Below, piece after piece: positions 1 through 7,586 of a DNA stretch of 64,000 nt. Numbering within the stretch: position 1 is the stretch's first letter; each line of letters begins with the position of its first letter. Under the pieces are notes generated by a model. That model did no database searches and was not told the origin of the DNA. It saw only the letters and a list, made by a program, of their open reading frames with translations. A program made the position numbers and the translations under genes. Source of the DNA: Streptomyces flavofungini (GTDB taxonomy: Bacteria; Actinomycetota; Actinomycetes; Streptomycetales; Streptomycetaceae); assembly GCF_030388665.1 (NCBI RefSeq), contig NZ_CP128847.1, positions 96,720 to 160,719 on the forward strand, in the 5' to 3' direction.

Positions 1-273
1 GCCAGCATGAAAAAGGCTGGGACCGTCGTCCGGGGCGAACTCGGCCACGACCCAGCAGCGGAGCTGGACGAGAAGGCCGAGACGCCGACGGCCACCATCA
101 AAGACTGCATCGACCTGTCGAAGTACCGGATGTACGACACCAAGGCGAAGAAGGTGAAGCCGCTGCCGTCCGAGCAGCCGTTGAAGTACATCACGACGGC
201 AAAGGTCGAGCGCTGGGACGGCGGCCGCTGGATGGTGACCGACATCAACCCGCAAGGCGGGGCGGAATGCTGA
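1..273 (+). CDS. C-terminal part of secreted/lipoprotein-type protein (partial)
   Basis: The reading frame is open from base 1, so the start lies outside the window; an internal ATG at 7 is only the first start visible. The visible part ends in a block (YITTAKVERWDGGRWMVTDI) that I recognise from the C-termini of NTF2-like secreted proteins standing at the head of Streptomyces Tad clusters. The stop codon overlaps the ATG of the next gene, so it belongs to the same operon. The role in the pilus/secretion machine is not known; the position suggests an envelope-exposed accessory component. Confidence 0.6.
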   Translation, partial: ASMKKAGTVVRGELGHDPAAELDEKAETPTATIKDCIDLSKYRMYDTKAKKVKPLPSEQPLKYITTAKVERWDGGRWMVTDINPQGGAEC

Positions 274-1136
274 AGCGCGCTGCCGTGGCCGCGGTCGTCC
301 TCGTAGCCGGCGCCGTACCCCTCGCCTACGCCGAGGGCAAGAAGAGCAGCGGCCTGTGCGACGGCGCCGTGATGTGGGTCAAGGTCTGCGCCGAGCAGCG
401 CGTCCGCCAACCTGGCGCTGGCACCGACGGGGGTGGGGGCGGGGGTGCGAAGAGTGCGGCGAATGGTGGGAAGTCGGCTCCGAAGTGCACCTACAAGAAG
501 GTCGTTCCGCAGCCTCCGGCGAACAACCTGGCGATGAAGGACGGCAAACGCCGAGGCGGCAAGGGAGCGGTCTACCGGGTGGTGTGCCCGGAGACCATGC
601 GTGTGGGGACGGTGTGGATCCCGGAGGGCGGCGGTGCTCCGGACGTTCCGGCCATCGATCCGGAGGTCGTGGCGCGGCGTGCCGTGGACCAGATGAAGCT
701 GGCCGGCCCTGACATCGCGAGTCCGCGCGCTGGTGGGAAGTACGTGGTCGGGGTGCCGATGTGGCTGTGGGTGCGTCAGTCGCCGACCACGTTCGGGCCG
801 AACACGGCGACCGCGACGGCCGGCGGGGTGACGGTGACCGCGACCGCGAAGGTGAAGAAGATCGTGTGGCGGATGGGGGACGGCGGCACCGAGACCTGTG
901 CCGGTCCGGGCACGCCTTACAAGGAGTCGTACGGCATGCGGGAGTCGCCGACCTGCGGACACCGCTACACCAAGACCTCGGCGAAGGCTGCGGGCGGCAG
1001 GTTCGCGCTGACGGCCACCTCGACCTGGTCGATCGACTGGCAGGTCACCGGCGGTGGCGGTGAAGCAGGGGAGCTGACCGAGATCCGCCAGAGCCAGGCT
1101 CAGGTGGCGGTCGGTGAAGTGCAGGTCGTCGGATAG
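267..1136 (+). CDS. Secreted Tad-cluster protein, function unknown
   Basis: A 289-residue protein with a clear signal peptide (MLKRAAVAAVVLVAGAVPLA then YAEG). A low-complexity Gly-rich linker follows at about residues 53-62. The mature part has Cys residues that could form disulfides and ends in a beta-rich region. The start ATG overlaps the previous stop, indicating translational coupling. Similar proteins stand just before the SAF-domain gene in Streptomyces Tad clusters; their function is not established. An exported, cell-surface role in the pilus apparatus is inferred from context. Confidence 0.75.
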   Translation: MLKRAAVAAVVLVAGAVPLAYAEGKKSSGLCDGAVMWVKVCAEQRVRQPGAGTDGGGGGGAKSAANGGKSAPKCTYKKVVPQPPANNLAMKDGKRRGGKGAVYRVVCPETMRVGTVWIPEGGGAPDVPAIDPEVVARRAVDQMKLAGPDIASPRAGGKYVVGVPMWLWVRQSPTTFGPNTATATAGGVTVTATAKVKKIVWRMGDGGTETCAGPGTPYKESYGMRESPTCGHRYTKTSAKAAGGRFALTATSTWSIDWQVTGGGGEAGELTEIRQSQAQVAVGEVQVVG

Positions 1137-1157
1137 CCCTTCCGAAAGGGAACGAAC

Positions 1158-1862
1158 GTGAGCAAGACGAAAGACCGCGCCGCCGGACCCGTCACGAACG
1201 GTATTCCGCTCCAGGGCCTGGCCGGGCCGGTCACACCCCCACGGGTGTCCGCCCGCCGGCGTAGGCCCGGACTGATCGCGCTGTCTCTGGCGCTGATCGC
1301 CGCGGGCGGCGCGGGCGTGGTGGTCCTGGTCACGCAGAGCGGCGACCGGACCGAGGTGGTCACCGTGACCCGCGACGTCCAGGTCGGCGAGGTCATCACG
1401 GAGGCCGACCTGGGACGTGCGTCCATGGCCCTGGACCCGGCGGTCAAGGCCGTGCATGCCGATGACCTTGGTTCCGTGGTCGGCAAGCGGGCCGCGGTGC
1501 AGCTGCGCCCCGGATCGCTGCTCGCCCCTTCACAGGTGACCTCCCGCACCCTCGTCAACGCCGGTGAACAGGTCGTGCCGATCGGGCTCAAGCCCGAACA
1601 GGTGCCTGCCACGGCGCTGACTCCGGGCCAGAAGGTGCGTCTGGTGCACGTCCCGGCCCAGGGCGAGGACATGCCGTCGAAGGAGGACTCGACTCCGGAA
1701 TCGGTGGCCGCCCGGGTCGTCAAGGCGGGCAAGGCCGCGCCGGGCACCGGCGTGGTCGTTGTCGACGTCGCAGCGCCGGACGAGGACGCTGCGCGCCTGG
1801 CCGCGTGGGTCTCCTCGGAGACCGTACGGCTCGTCCTCGACGCGCCGGGCGGCCGGCGGTGA
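1158..1862 (+). CDS. SAF-domain protein, CpaB/RcpC-like
   Basis: A 234-residue protein with a cytoplasmic N-terminus, one membrane segment at about residues 35-56 (LIALSLALIAAGGAGVVVLV) and an extracytoplasmic SAF domain (motif VGEVITEADLG, then VGKRAAVQLRPGSLL). SAF domains occur in CpaB/RcpC proteins, which assist pilus secretin or periplasmic assembly; actinobacteria lack the outer membrane, so here the domain probably acts at the wall side of the membrane. A ribosome site (GAAAGGGAACG) precedes the GTG start. The stop overlaps the next GTG start. Confidence 0.8.
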   Translation: MSKTKDRAAGPVTNGIPLQGLAGPVTPPRVSARRRRPGLIALSLALIAAGGAGVVVLVTQSGDRTEVVTVTRDVQVGEVITEADLGRASMALDPAVKAVHADDLGSVVGKRAAVQLRPGSLLAPSQVTSRTLVNAGEQVVPIGLKPEQVPATALTPGQKVRLVHVPAQGEDMPSKEDSTPESVAARVVKAGKAAPGTGVVVVDVAAPDEDAARLAAWVSSETVRLVLDAPGGRR

Positions 1863-2692
1863 GTGTGATCGCGCTGGCCGGGTGCAGCGGCGCGCCGGGA
1901 GTGACGACGAGCGCGCTGGCGCTGCTGCTGTCCTGGCCGCTGCAGCCGGGCCGCAAGCTGGTGTTGGCCGAGTGCGACCCGGACGGCAGCGGCGTGCTCT
2001 ACGGGCTGCTGCAGGGCACCGTCGGTGACCGGTACGGGCTGCGGAATCTGTCCGTGGCCTCCCGCAAGGGCGAGCTGGTCGAGGCGTTCTGGCGCCAGCT
2101 CATCGACGTGAGCGCCGAGGACGGAAAGCAGGAATCGCCGCGGGATCGTCTGGTCCTGCCCGGGGTGACCGATCCCGCCCAGTGGGCCGGGCTCGCCCCG
2201 GCTTGGGAGGACCTGTCGAAGCTGTTCACCGGGGTCGGCAATCAACCCGCGCAGGCCCACGACGTGCTGATCGATCTCGGCCGCAGCGGCGCGTTCGGCC
2301 CTTCGGCGGTGCTGGCACAGCGCGCGGACGCCCTCGTCGTCGTGGTCCGCAACACGATGCGTTCCGTGCAGGCGGCGCAGACGCGTGTGGAGGCCCTGGA
2401 GGAGAAGGTCGGCAACATCGGCGTGCTGATGATCGACGAAGGCCCGTACCCCGCAGGAGAAGTGCAGCGCCTGCTGAGGGTCCCCGTCGTGGCCACCCTG
2501 CCCCACGCGCCGCGCGAGGCTCGGGTGCTGTCGGACGGTGCCGAACAGCCCCGGAACTTCACGAAGTCGGCGCTGATGAAGGCGGCCCGCTCGGCGAGCA
2601 CGGTGCTGGAGCAGCGGGCCGCGCTGCGCCGCGCCCGCCTGGCGCCCCGCTACGCCGGGCCGCCCGGAGGGGAGATGTCCCATGCAGGGTAG
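1859..2692 (+). CDS. MinD/ParA-like ATPase of Tad cluster (CpaE/TadZ-like)
   Basis: A 277-residue P-loop protein. The GTG at 1859 (GTGA overlap with the previous stop) is chosen over an upstream start at 1805, because the conserved beta strand VIALAGCSGAPGVTTSALAL begins right there. GAPGVTTSAL is a deviant Walker A in the style of MinD/CpaE ATPases, which place Tad machines in the cell. The later strand DVLIDLG and the DALVVVVRNTM segment fit the second half of the fold. The first gene of a tight run with the TadA ATPase, which it overlaps by 11 bp. Confidence 0.8.
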   Translation: MSVIALAGCSGAPGVTTSALALLLSWPLQPGRKLVLAECDPDGSGVLYGLLQGTVGDRYGLRNLSVASRKGELVEAFWRQLIDVSAEDGKQESPRDRLVLPGVTDPAQWAGLAPAWEDLSKLFTGVGNQPAQAHDVLIDLGRSGAFGPSAVLAQRADALVVVVRNTMRSVQAAQTRVEALEEKVGNIGVLMIDEGPYPAGEVQRLLRVPVVATLPHAPREARVLSDGAEQPRNFTKSALMKAARSASTVLEQRAALRRARLAPRYAGPPGGEMSHAG

Positions 2693-4202
2693 GCCGGTTC
2701 ACGCCGACCCGACAGTGCGCCCGCAGGCAGGCGGGCACCCGCTCAGCCAGCGGCTCCAGGCACAGGGCCGCCCGCACGCCGGGTACGGGTCGGCGACGAG
2801 TACACCCGCCCCCGACAGCGCGGTGCCGCAGGCCACCGTCGACCACCGGGTGGCCCAGCACATCAAGTCCCAGGTCGCCAAGCAGCGCGAGGAACTCCTC
2901 AAGGCCGACCCGACGCTGGATCGGGCCGGCGAGGAGCAGCGCTGCCTGGGCTGGATCAACGAGGCGGTGGCGCTGTGGTCGAACGCCGCGGCCGCCGAGC
3001 GCGGCGTGAGCCCGACCGCGGCCGAGGACAACGCGCTGCGGCGCGCGGTCTATGACCTTCTCTTCCGCGCGGGGCGCCTGCAGCCCTATCTGGATGACCC
3101 GCGGGTCGAGGACATCTTCATCAACGGCCCCGATGACGTGTGGCTCGACTACGGCGACGGCGAGCGCCGCAGGGTCGGCGCGATCGCCGACTCCGAGGAG
3201 GAGCTCCTGGAGATGCTGCGCGAGCTCGCCCGCGACTCCGGACACGGCGAGCGGACCATCTCCACGGCGAACCCGCTGCTCGCGCTCTCGCTGAAGGACG
3301 GCTCCCGGCTGCAGGCCATCACGGACGTCAGCCCGACCACGTACGCCGTGATCCGCCGCCACCGGGTCCAGAACGCAGACCTCCAGGGCATGATCGACCT
3401 CGGCGCGATCGACCCGATACTGGCCGAGTTCCTGCGGGCCTGCGTGCGCGCCGAGAAGAACGTGATCATCGCGGGGAAGCAGAAGGCCGGCAAGACCTCG
3501 CTGATGCGCTCCTTGCTCAGAGAGCTCGACCCCGACGAGCGTTTTGCCACCATTCAGACCGAGGACGAGCTGTTCGCCCACAGCAACGGCTACCACCGCC
3601 AGGCCATCTCCCTGGTAGCCCGCGAGGGCAACGGGGAAGTGGGCGCGGGCGGGCGCAGCGCCGGCGAGGTCAGCCTCCTGGACCTGATGCACCCGGCGCT
3701 GCGCATGTCGCTGGAGCGGATGGTCGTCGGAGAGGTCCGCGGACCCGAAGTCGTCGCGATGATGCAGGCGTTGACCAACGGCGCGGGCGGCAACCTGTGC
3801 ACCATCCACGCCCGCCGCCCCGACATCGTCTTCGACCGGATCGCCGAGCTGTACGCGCTCGCCCAGAGCAACCTCTCCGAGCAACTCGCCTACCGGCAGA
3901 TCGCCAACGGCCTGGACTTCGTCGTGTTCGTCTCGATGATCGACGAGACGAAGATCGGAGGGCGTCGGCACCGGTTCGTCTCCCACATCGTGGAGATCAC
4001 CGGAGTGGCGGAGTCCGGCCGCCCGGCCACCAACGACATCTTCGCCCCCAACCGAGCACTCGGCGAGGAGCGGGCCGTGCCCACCGGCACGCACCCCGAA
4101 TGCATCGACGAACTGCGCCGCGTCGGCTTCAACTCCGAGCTGCTGCAGCACCCTTATGGGGCGTGGGCGCAGCCGCTGCCGCTGAAGGTGGTGAGCACGT
4201 GA
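2682..4202 (+). CDS. tadA: TadA/CpaF-type secretion ATPase
   Basis: A 506-residue type II/IV secretion ATPase that powers pilin assembly at the cytoplasmic face. Visible are the N-terminal CpaF domain (LQPYLDDPRVEDIFINGPDD), the P-loop IIAGKQKAGKTSL, the Walker B region MVVGEVRGPEVVAMMQALTN and the His box GNLCTIHARRP. The P-loop is unusual: GKQKAGKTS replaces the common GxTGSGKTT, though the essential Gly-Lys-Thr is kept. Length is normal. The start lies within the end of the MinD-like gene and the stop overlaps the tadB start. Confidence 0.93.
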   Translation: MQGRPVHADPTVRPQAGGHPLSQRLQAQGRPHAGYGSATSTPAPDSAVPQATVDHRVAQHIKSQVAKQREELLKADPTLDRAGEEQRCLGWINEAVALWSNAAAAERGVSPTAAEDNALRRAVYDLLFRAGRLQPYLDDPRVEDIFINGPDDVWLDYGDGERRRVGAIADSEEELLEMLRELARDSGHGERTISTANPLLALSLKDGSRLQAITDVSPTTYAVIRRHRVQNADLQGMIDLGAIDPILAEFLRACVRAEKNVIIAGKQKAGKTSLMRSLLRELDPDERFATIQTEDELFAHSNGYHRQAISLVAREGNGEVGAGGRSAGEVSLLDLMHPALRMSLERMVVGEVRGPEVVAMMQALTNGAGGNLCTIHARRPDIVFDRIAELYALAQSNLSEQLAYRQIANGLDFVVFVSMIDETKIGGRRHRFVSHIVEITGVAESGRPATNDIFAPNRALGEERAVPTGTHPECIDELRRVGFNSELLQHPYGAWAQPLPLKVVST

Positions 4203-5134
4203 CGATGCTGGGGGCCCTGCTCAGCGGGATGACGCTGACGGCAGGACTGACCGCCCTGGTCTGGGGCCTCGTGGGCACCACCGAGCCGAAACAGGACCGG
4301 CACACCGGCTGGCACGGTCAGGGTGTACGCGAGTGGTTCGCCGGCCCGCAGGAGAGGCGGATGCGGCGCCGCACACAGGCCGGTGCGGCCGCTGTCCTGT
4401 GGCTGGGCATCTGGCTCGTGACCGGAAACTTCGTCGCGGGCCTCCTGATCGGCGTGTCCGTCCTCGGCGTGCCGTGGCTGCTCGCCCCAGTGGCGGCCAC
4501 GAAGTCCCGCATCCAGCAGCTCGAGGCCCTCAGTGAATGGACCCAGCGGCTGGCCGGACTGCTGCGCCTGGGCATGGGCCTGGAGCAGGCGATGATCACC
4601 AGCCGTAAGGGCGCCCCCGACGCGCTCGCCGAGCAGATCTCCACGCTTGCCGACCGGCTGACCATGGGATGGCGGCCCGAGGAGGCCCTGCGGGCGTTCG
4701 GCGATGACCTCGACGACATCACTGCCGACAAAATCGTGGCCGCGCTCATCCTGTCGGTCGCCGACCGCGGCCCCGGGCTGGCCCAGGCCCTGGAAGACCT
4801 CGCCGCCACCGTCCGCGCCGAAGTCGCCAGGAAACGCGACACCGAAGCTGACCGGGAGAAGCCCCGCACCACCATGCGCTGGATGACTCTGATCACCCTC
4901 GCCGTGGTCGTGGCCGGATTCTTCGTCCCCTCCTACACCGCCCCCTACTCCACTCTCCTGGGCCAGCTGGTGCTCGCGATGCTCATGGCCGGGTTCATCG
5001 GCACCCTCGCACTGATGCGCCACCTCGCCCACTACCGGCGCATCCCGCGCTTCCTCAGCCGCGACCCGCGCAGCACCGTCCGCCTGCCCACCCCAGCCGT
5101 GGTGCCCGAGCACGAGACGGCGGTCGCCCGATGA
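4199..5134 (+). CDS. tadB: TadB-like inner-membrane platform protein
   Basis: A 311-residue integral membrane protein with a type II secretion F (GspF) domain (LSEWTQRLAGLLRLGMGLEQ, then the helical RPEEALRAFGDDLDDITADK). Membrane segments lie near residues 5-25, 60-85 and at the C-terminus (two helices). The GTG at 4199 overlaps the tadA stop as GTGA; an ATG at 4205 is an alternative. With TadC it forms the membrane platform on which the TadA ATPase works. The stop overlaps the tadC ATG. Confidence 0.88.
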   Translation: MTMLGALLSGMTLTAGLTALVWGLVGTTEPKQDRHTGWHGQGVREWFAGPQERRMRRRTQAGAAAVLWLGIWLVTGNFVAGLLIGVSVLGVPWLLAPVAATKSRIQQLEALSEWTQRLAGLLRLGMGLEQAMITSRKGAPDALAEQISTLADRLTMGWRPEEALRAFGDDLDDITADKIVAALILSVADRGPGLAQALEDLAATVRAEVARKRDTEADREKPRTTMRWMTLITLAVVVAGFFVPSYTAPYSTLLGQLVLAMLMAGFIGTLALMRHLAHYRRIPRFLSRDPRSTVRLPTPAVVPEHETAVAR

Positions 5135-6018
5135 ACGTGATGCCCATGGTCCTCACCGGCGCTGCCGTCGGCGGCGGCATCGCCCTGCTGACCCGCGAAC
5201 TCCTGCGCCCTCAGCCCGCCTTGGACGCCGCTCTGCGCCGCACCGAGCAGAGCAGCCTCACCGCACTGCCCGAGCCGGACCTGGACCGCGACGAGGTATG
5301 GGGCCGCTGGCTGCTGGCCCGCCTCGGGCGCCTGCCAGGCGTGCGCATCCCGGCCCAGAGCCTCGCCCTGCTCGGCCAGGGGCCGGGCCGCTTCATGCTG
5401 CTCAAGACCGCGCTCGCCGCGCTCGGCCTGCTGTGCCCGGTCCTGGTGTCCATCCCCTGGATCCTGGCCGGCATCTCCCTGCCCTTCTACGTGCCCGCCC
5501 TGTTCGGACTGCTCGTGGCTGGACTGCTGTGGATCACACCGGACCTCTCCGTACGCGACCAGGCCAAACGCGCCCGCGAAGAGTTCGCCCACGCCATGGC
5601 CGCCTACCTCGAGCTGGTGGCCCTCAAGCGGGCCTCGGACGCCGGCCCCACCACCGCCCTGGAGAAAGCGGCCGACGTCGGCCGCGGCTGGCCCTTCGTC
5701 TACGTCCAAGGTGCCCTGCTGCGGGCTCGCCTGGAGAAGATCCCGCCCTGGCAGGCCCTGACCGACCTGCGCGACGAATACGACCTGCCCGTCCTGGGCG
5801 ACATCGCCGAGATCATGCGCGGCTCCTCCACCGACGGCGCCGCCGTCTACAAGCAACTGCGCTCACGTGCAGCCGCTCTGAACCCCGAACTGCTCGCCGC
5901 CCAGGCCGCCGAGGCGAATGCCGCCAGCGAGAAGATGACCGCCCCCGGCGCGCTCCTCGCCGTGCAGGTGATGCTCCTGATGGCCTTCCCCGCGGTGATC
6001 CGCATGCTTACCACCTGA
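5131..6018 (+). CDS. tadC: TadC-like membrane platform protein
   Basis: A 295-residue membrane protein starting with an ATG that overlaps the tadB stop (ATGA). It has an N-terminal hydrophobic segment, a strongly hydrophobic pair at about residues 95-145, the cytoplasmic GspF-like helical region (FAHAMAAYLELVALKRASDA) and a C-terminal membrane helix (LLAVQVMLLMAFPAVIRML). The second platform component of the Tad apparatus, paired with TadB. Confidence 0.87.
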   Translation: MNVMPMVLTGAAVGGGIALLTRELLRPQPALDAALRRTEQSSLTALPEPDLDRDEVWGRWLLARLGRLPGVRIPAQSLALLGQGPGRFMLLKTALAALGLLCPVLVSIPWILAGISLPFYVPALFGLLVAGLLWITPDLSVRDQAKRAREEFAHAMAAYLELVALKRASDAGPTTALEKAADVGRGWPFVYVQGALLRARLEKIPPWQALTDLRDEYDLPVLGDIAEIMRGSSTDGAAVYKQLRSRAAALNPELLAAQAAEANAASEKMTAPGALLAVQVMLLMAFPAVIRMLTT

Positions 6019-6040
6019 CCCCCCTCTCTTGGAGCACGTC

Positions 6041-6256
6041 ATGAAGTACACCGCTCACCACGCCTACCGACTGGTGCAGGAACTCACCGCCCACCTGGAG
6101 TCCCGCCTGGAGGAGATGAGAACGCACCCCGACCAGGGCGACATCAGCATCACCACCGTCATCATCTGGGTGGCCTCCGTGACCGGGGCCCTCGTCATCG
6201 CCGGGACCATCGCGGTGATCGTCGCCAAGTACAACGGCAAGCTGAACGGCATCTGA
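6041..6256 (+). CDS. Small membrane protein, pilin-like
   Basis: 71 residues. The ATG at 6041 is preferred over a TTG at 6029, because GGAG lies 6-8 bp before it. An N-terminal amphipathic part is followed by one membrane helix (ITTVIIWVASVTGALVIAGT) and a short basic tail (AKYNGKLNGI). Its place between tadC and the TadE genes is where a Flp pilin usually stands. It lacks the classical Flp prepilin cleavage motif, so the pilin role is inferred from position and size only. Its stop overlaps the next ATG (TGATG). Confidence 0.7.
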   Translation: MKYTAHHAYRLVQELTAHLESRLEEMRTHPDQGDISITTVIIWVASVTGALVIAGTIAVIVAKYNGKLNGI

Positions 6257-6690
6257 TGCCCCGGCGTATACCGCAGCCCGCCGCCTGGGTGGCGCGCAGC
6301 CGGCCGTGGCGCGAGGACCGAGGAGATGCCTCCATCCAGATGGCGATCATCTACCCGTTCGTCCTGCTCGTCGCCGTCGCCGTCATCCAGGCCTCGATGT
6401 GGTACTACGCCCGTGAGATCGCGCTCACCGCAGCCCGCGAAGGACTCGGCGCGGCCCGTTCCTACAAGGCCGGGCCCGGCGACGGAGCCCAGCGCGCCCG
6501 CGAGGTCTTGGACCGCACGGCGGGCGACAGCCTGCGCGGGCCCAGTGTCTCCACGGCGGGCAGCACCGGCGAGCGCATCCGGATCCAGGTCTCGGGCACG
6601 GCCCAGTCGATGCTGCCGGGCGTCCCCGGGCTGCGCATCACGCAGTCGGCCTCGGGACCGGTGGAGCGTTGGACAGCGCCAGGGGAGTGA
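6256..6690 (+). CDS. TadE-like pseudopilin
   Basis: 144 residues. A basic N-terminus ends in DRGDASIQMAIIYPFVLLVA, the typical TadE start: a Gly/acidic stretch, then a hydrophobic helix that includes a Pro. The rest is extracytoplasmic with a short beta-rich domain. TadE-family pseudopilins are processed by TadV-type peptidases and join the pilus. No peptidase gene is seen in this window. Coupled to its neighbours by overlapping stop and start codons. Confidence 0.8.
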   Translation: MPRRIPQPAAWVARSRPWREDRGDASIQMAIIYPFVLLVAVAVIQASMWYYAREIALTAAREGLGAARSYKAGPGDGAQRAREVLDRTAGDSLRGPSVSTAGSTGERIRIQVSGTAQSMLPGVPGLRITQSASGPVERWTAPGE

Positions 6691-7142
6691 AGACGGTGTT
6701 CCACCAAGTCCGTTGCGCGCCGCGCGATGCCGGGAGCGCCGCGGTTGAAGCGGCGATCGTCCTTCCGGCGCTGCTCGTCTTCTTGTGCATGGCCATCGCC
6801 GGAGGCCGCCTCGTCATGTCGGGATCCAAAGTCGACGCGGCCGCGCAGGACGCCGCCCGCGAGGCCTCCATCCACCGCACCGTGGAGGCCGCCCAGGCCG
6901 CCGCACGCAGCGCGGCGACCGAGTCCCTGAACGATCAGGGCGTCACCTGTGCCAGCACCAGCGTGTCCGTCGACACCAGCGGCCTGAACGTGCCCATCGG
7001 CCAGGTCGCCACCGTCTCCGCGACCGTGCGCTGCACCGTCAACCTCTCCGACCTCCTGCTTCCCGGCGTCCCCGGAGCCCGCACGCAGGAAGCGACCGCC
7101 ACCTCCGTCGTGGATCAGTACCGGCAGAGGGGCGGGCAATGA
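6687..7142 (+). CDS. TadE-like pseudopilin
   Basis: About 151 residues from GTG 6687, which overlaps the previous stop; GTG 6696, 7 bp after AGGGGAG, is equally plausible. The N-terminal block DAGSAAVEAAIVLPALLVFL is a textbook TadE motif (Ala-Ala-Val-Glu followed by a hydrophobic helix). The remainder is an exported domain with two Cys (VTCAS, VRCTV) that may pair. The second of three TadE/G-like genes in a row. Confidence 0.82.
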   Translation: MKTVFHQVRCAPRDAGSAAVEAAIVLPALLVFLCMAIAGGRLVMSGSKVDAAAQDAAREASIHRTVEAAQAAARSAATESLNDQGVTCASTSVSVDTSGLNVPIGQVATVSATVRCTVNLSDLLLPGVPGARTQEATATSVVDQYRQRGGQ

Positions 7143-7585
7143 CGCTCGCAACACCCCGCACCCGCCGCTTCGATGACCGCGGCGGCGTCACCGTCTTCGT
7201 GGCGATCTGCGTCCTCGCGCTGCTCAGTATCATCGGTCTCGCCGTCGACGGCGGCGGCAAGATGCGCGCCACCGAACGCGCCGACTACATCGCCACCGAA
7301 GCAGCCCGCGCAGGCGGACAGGCCATCGACCCGGCCCAGGCCGTGCCCGGCAAGACCATCACCGTCGACCCGCAGGCCGCCCAAGCAGCCGCCCAGGCAT
7401 ACCTGAACGCCGCCGACACCAACGGGACCGCCACCGTGTCCGCCGACGGCAAGACGCTGACCGTCACCACACACGGCACCTACGACACATCGTTCCTCTC
7501 CGCAGTGGGCATCGGCTCCCTGAACGTGACCGGCCACGGAAAGGCCAGCCTCCTCCACGGCGTCACCGCACCCGAAGGACCCTGA
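7139..7585 (+). CDS. TadG-like (Tad N-terminal domain) protein
   Basis: 148 residues from the ATG overlapping the previous stop. The N-terminal DDRGGVTVFVAICVLALLSI is the hallmark of Tad-secretion-associated (TadG-type) proteins, followed by DGGGKMRATERADYIATEAA, the usual amphipathic helix. The long von Willebrand region of large TadG proteins is absent; the short form is common in actinobacteria. The last of the three pseudopilin-like genes. Confidence 0.8.
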   Translation: MTLATPRTRRFDDRGGVTVFVAICVLALLSIIGLAVDGGGKMRATERADYIATEAARAGGQAIDPAQAVPGKTITVDPQAAQAAAQAYLNAADTNGTATVSADGKTLTVTTHGTYDTSFLSAVGIGSLNVTGHGKASLLHGVTAPEGP

Positions 7586-7586
7586 G

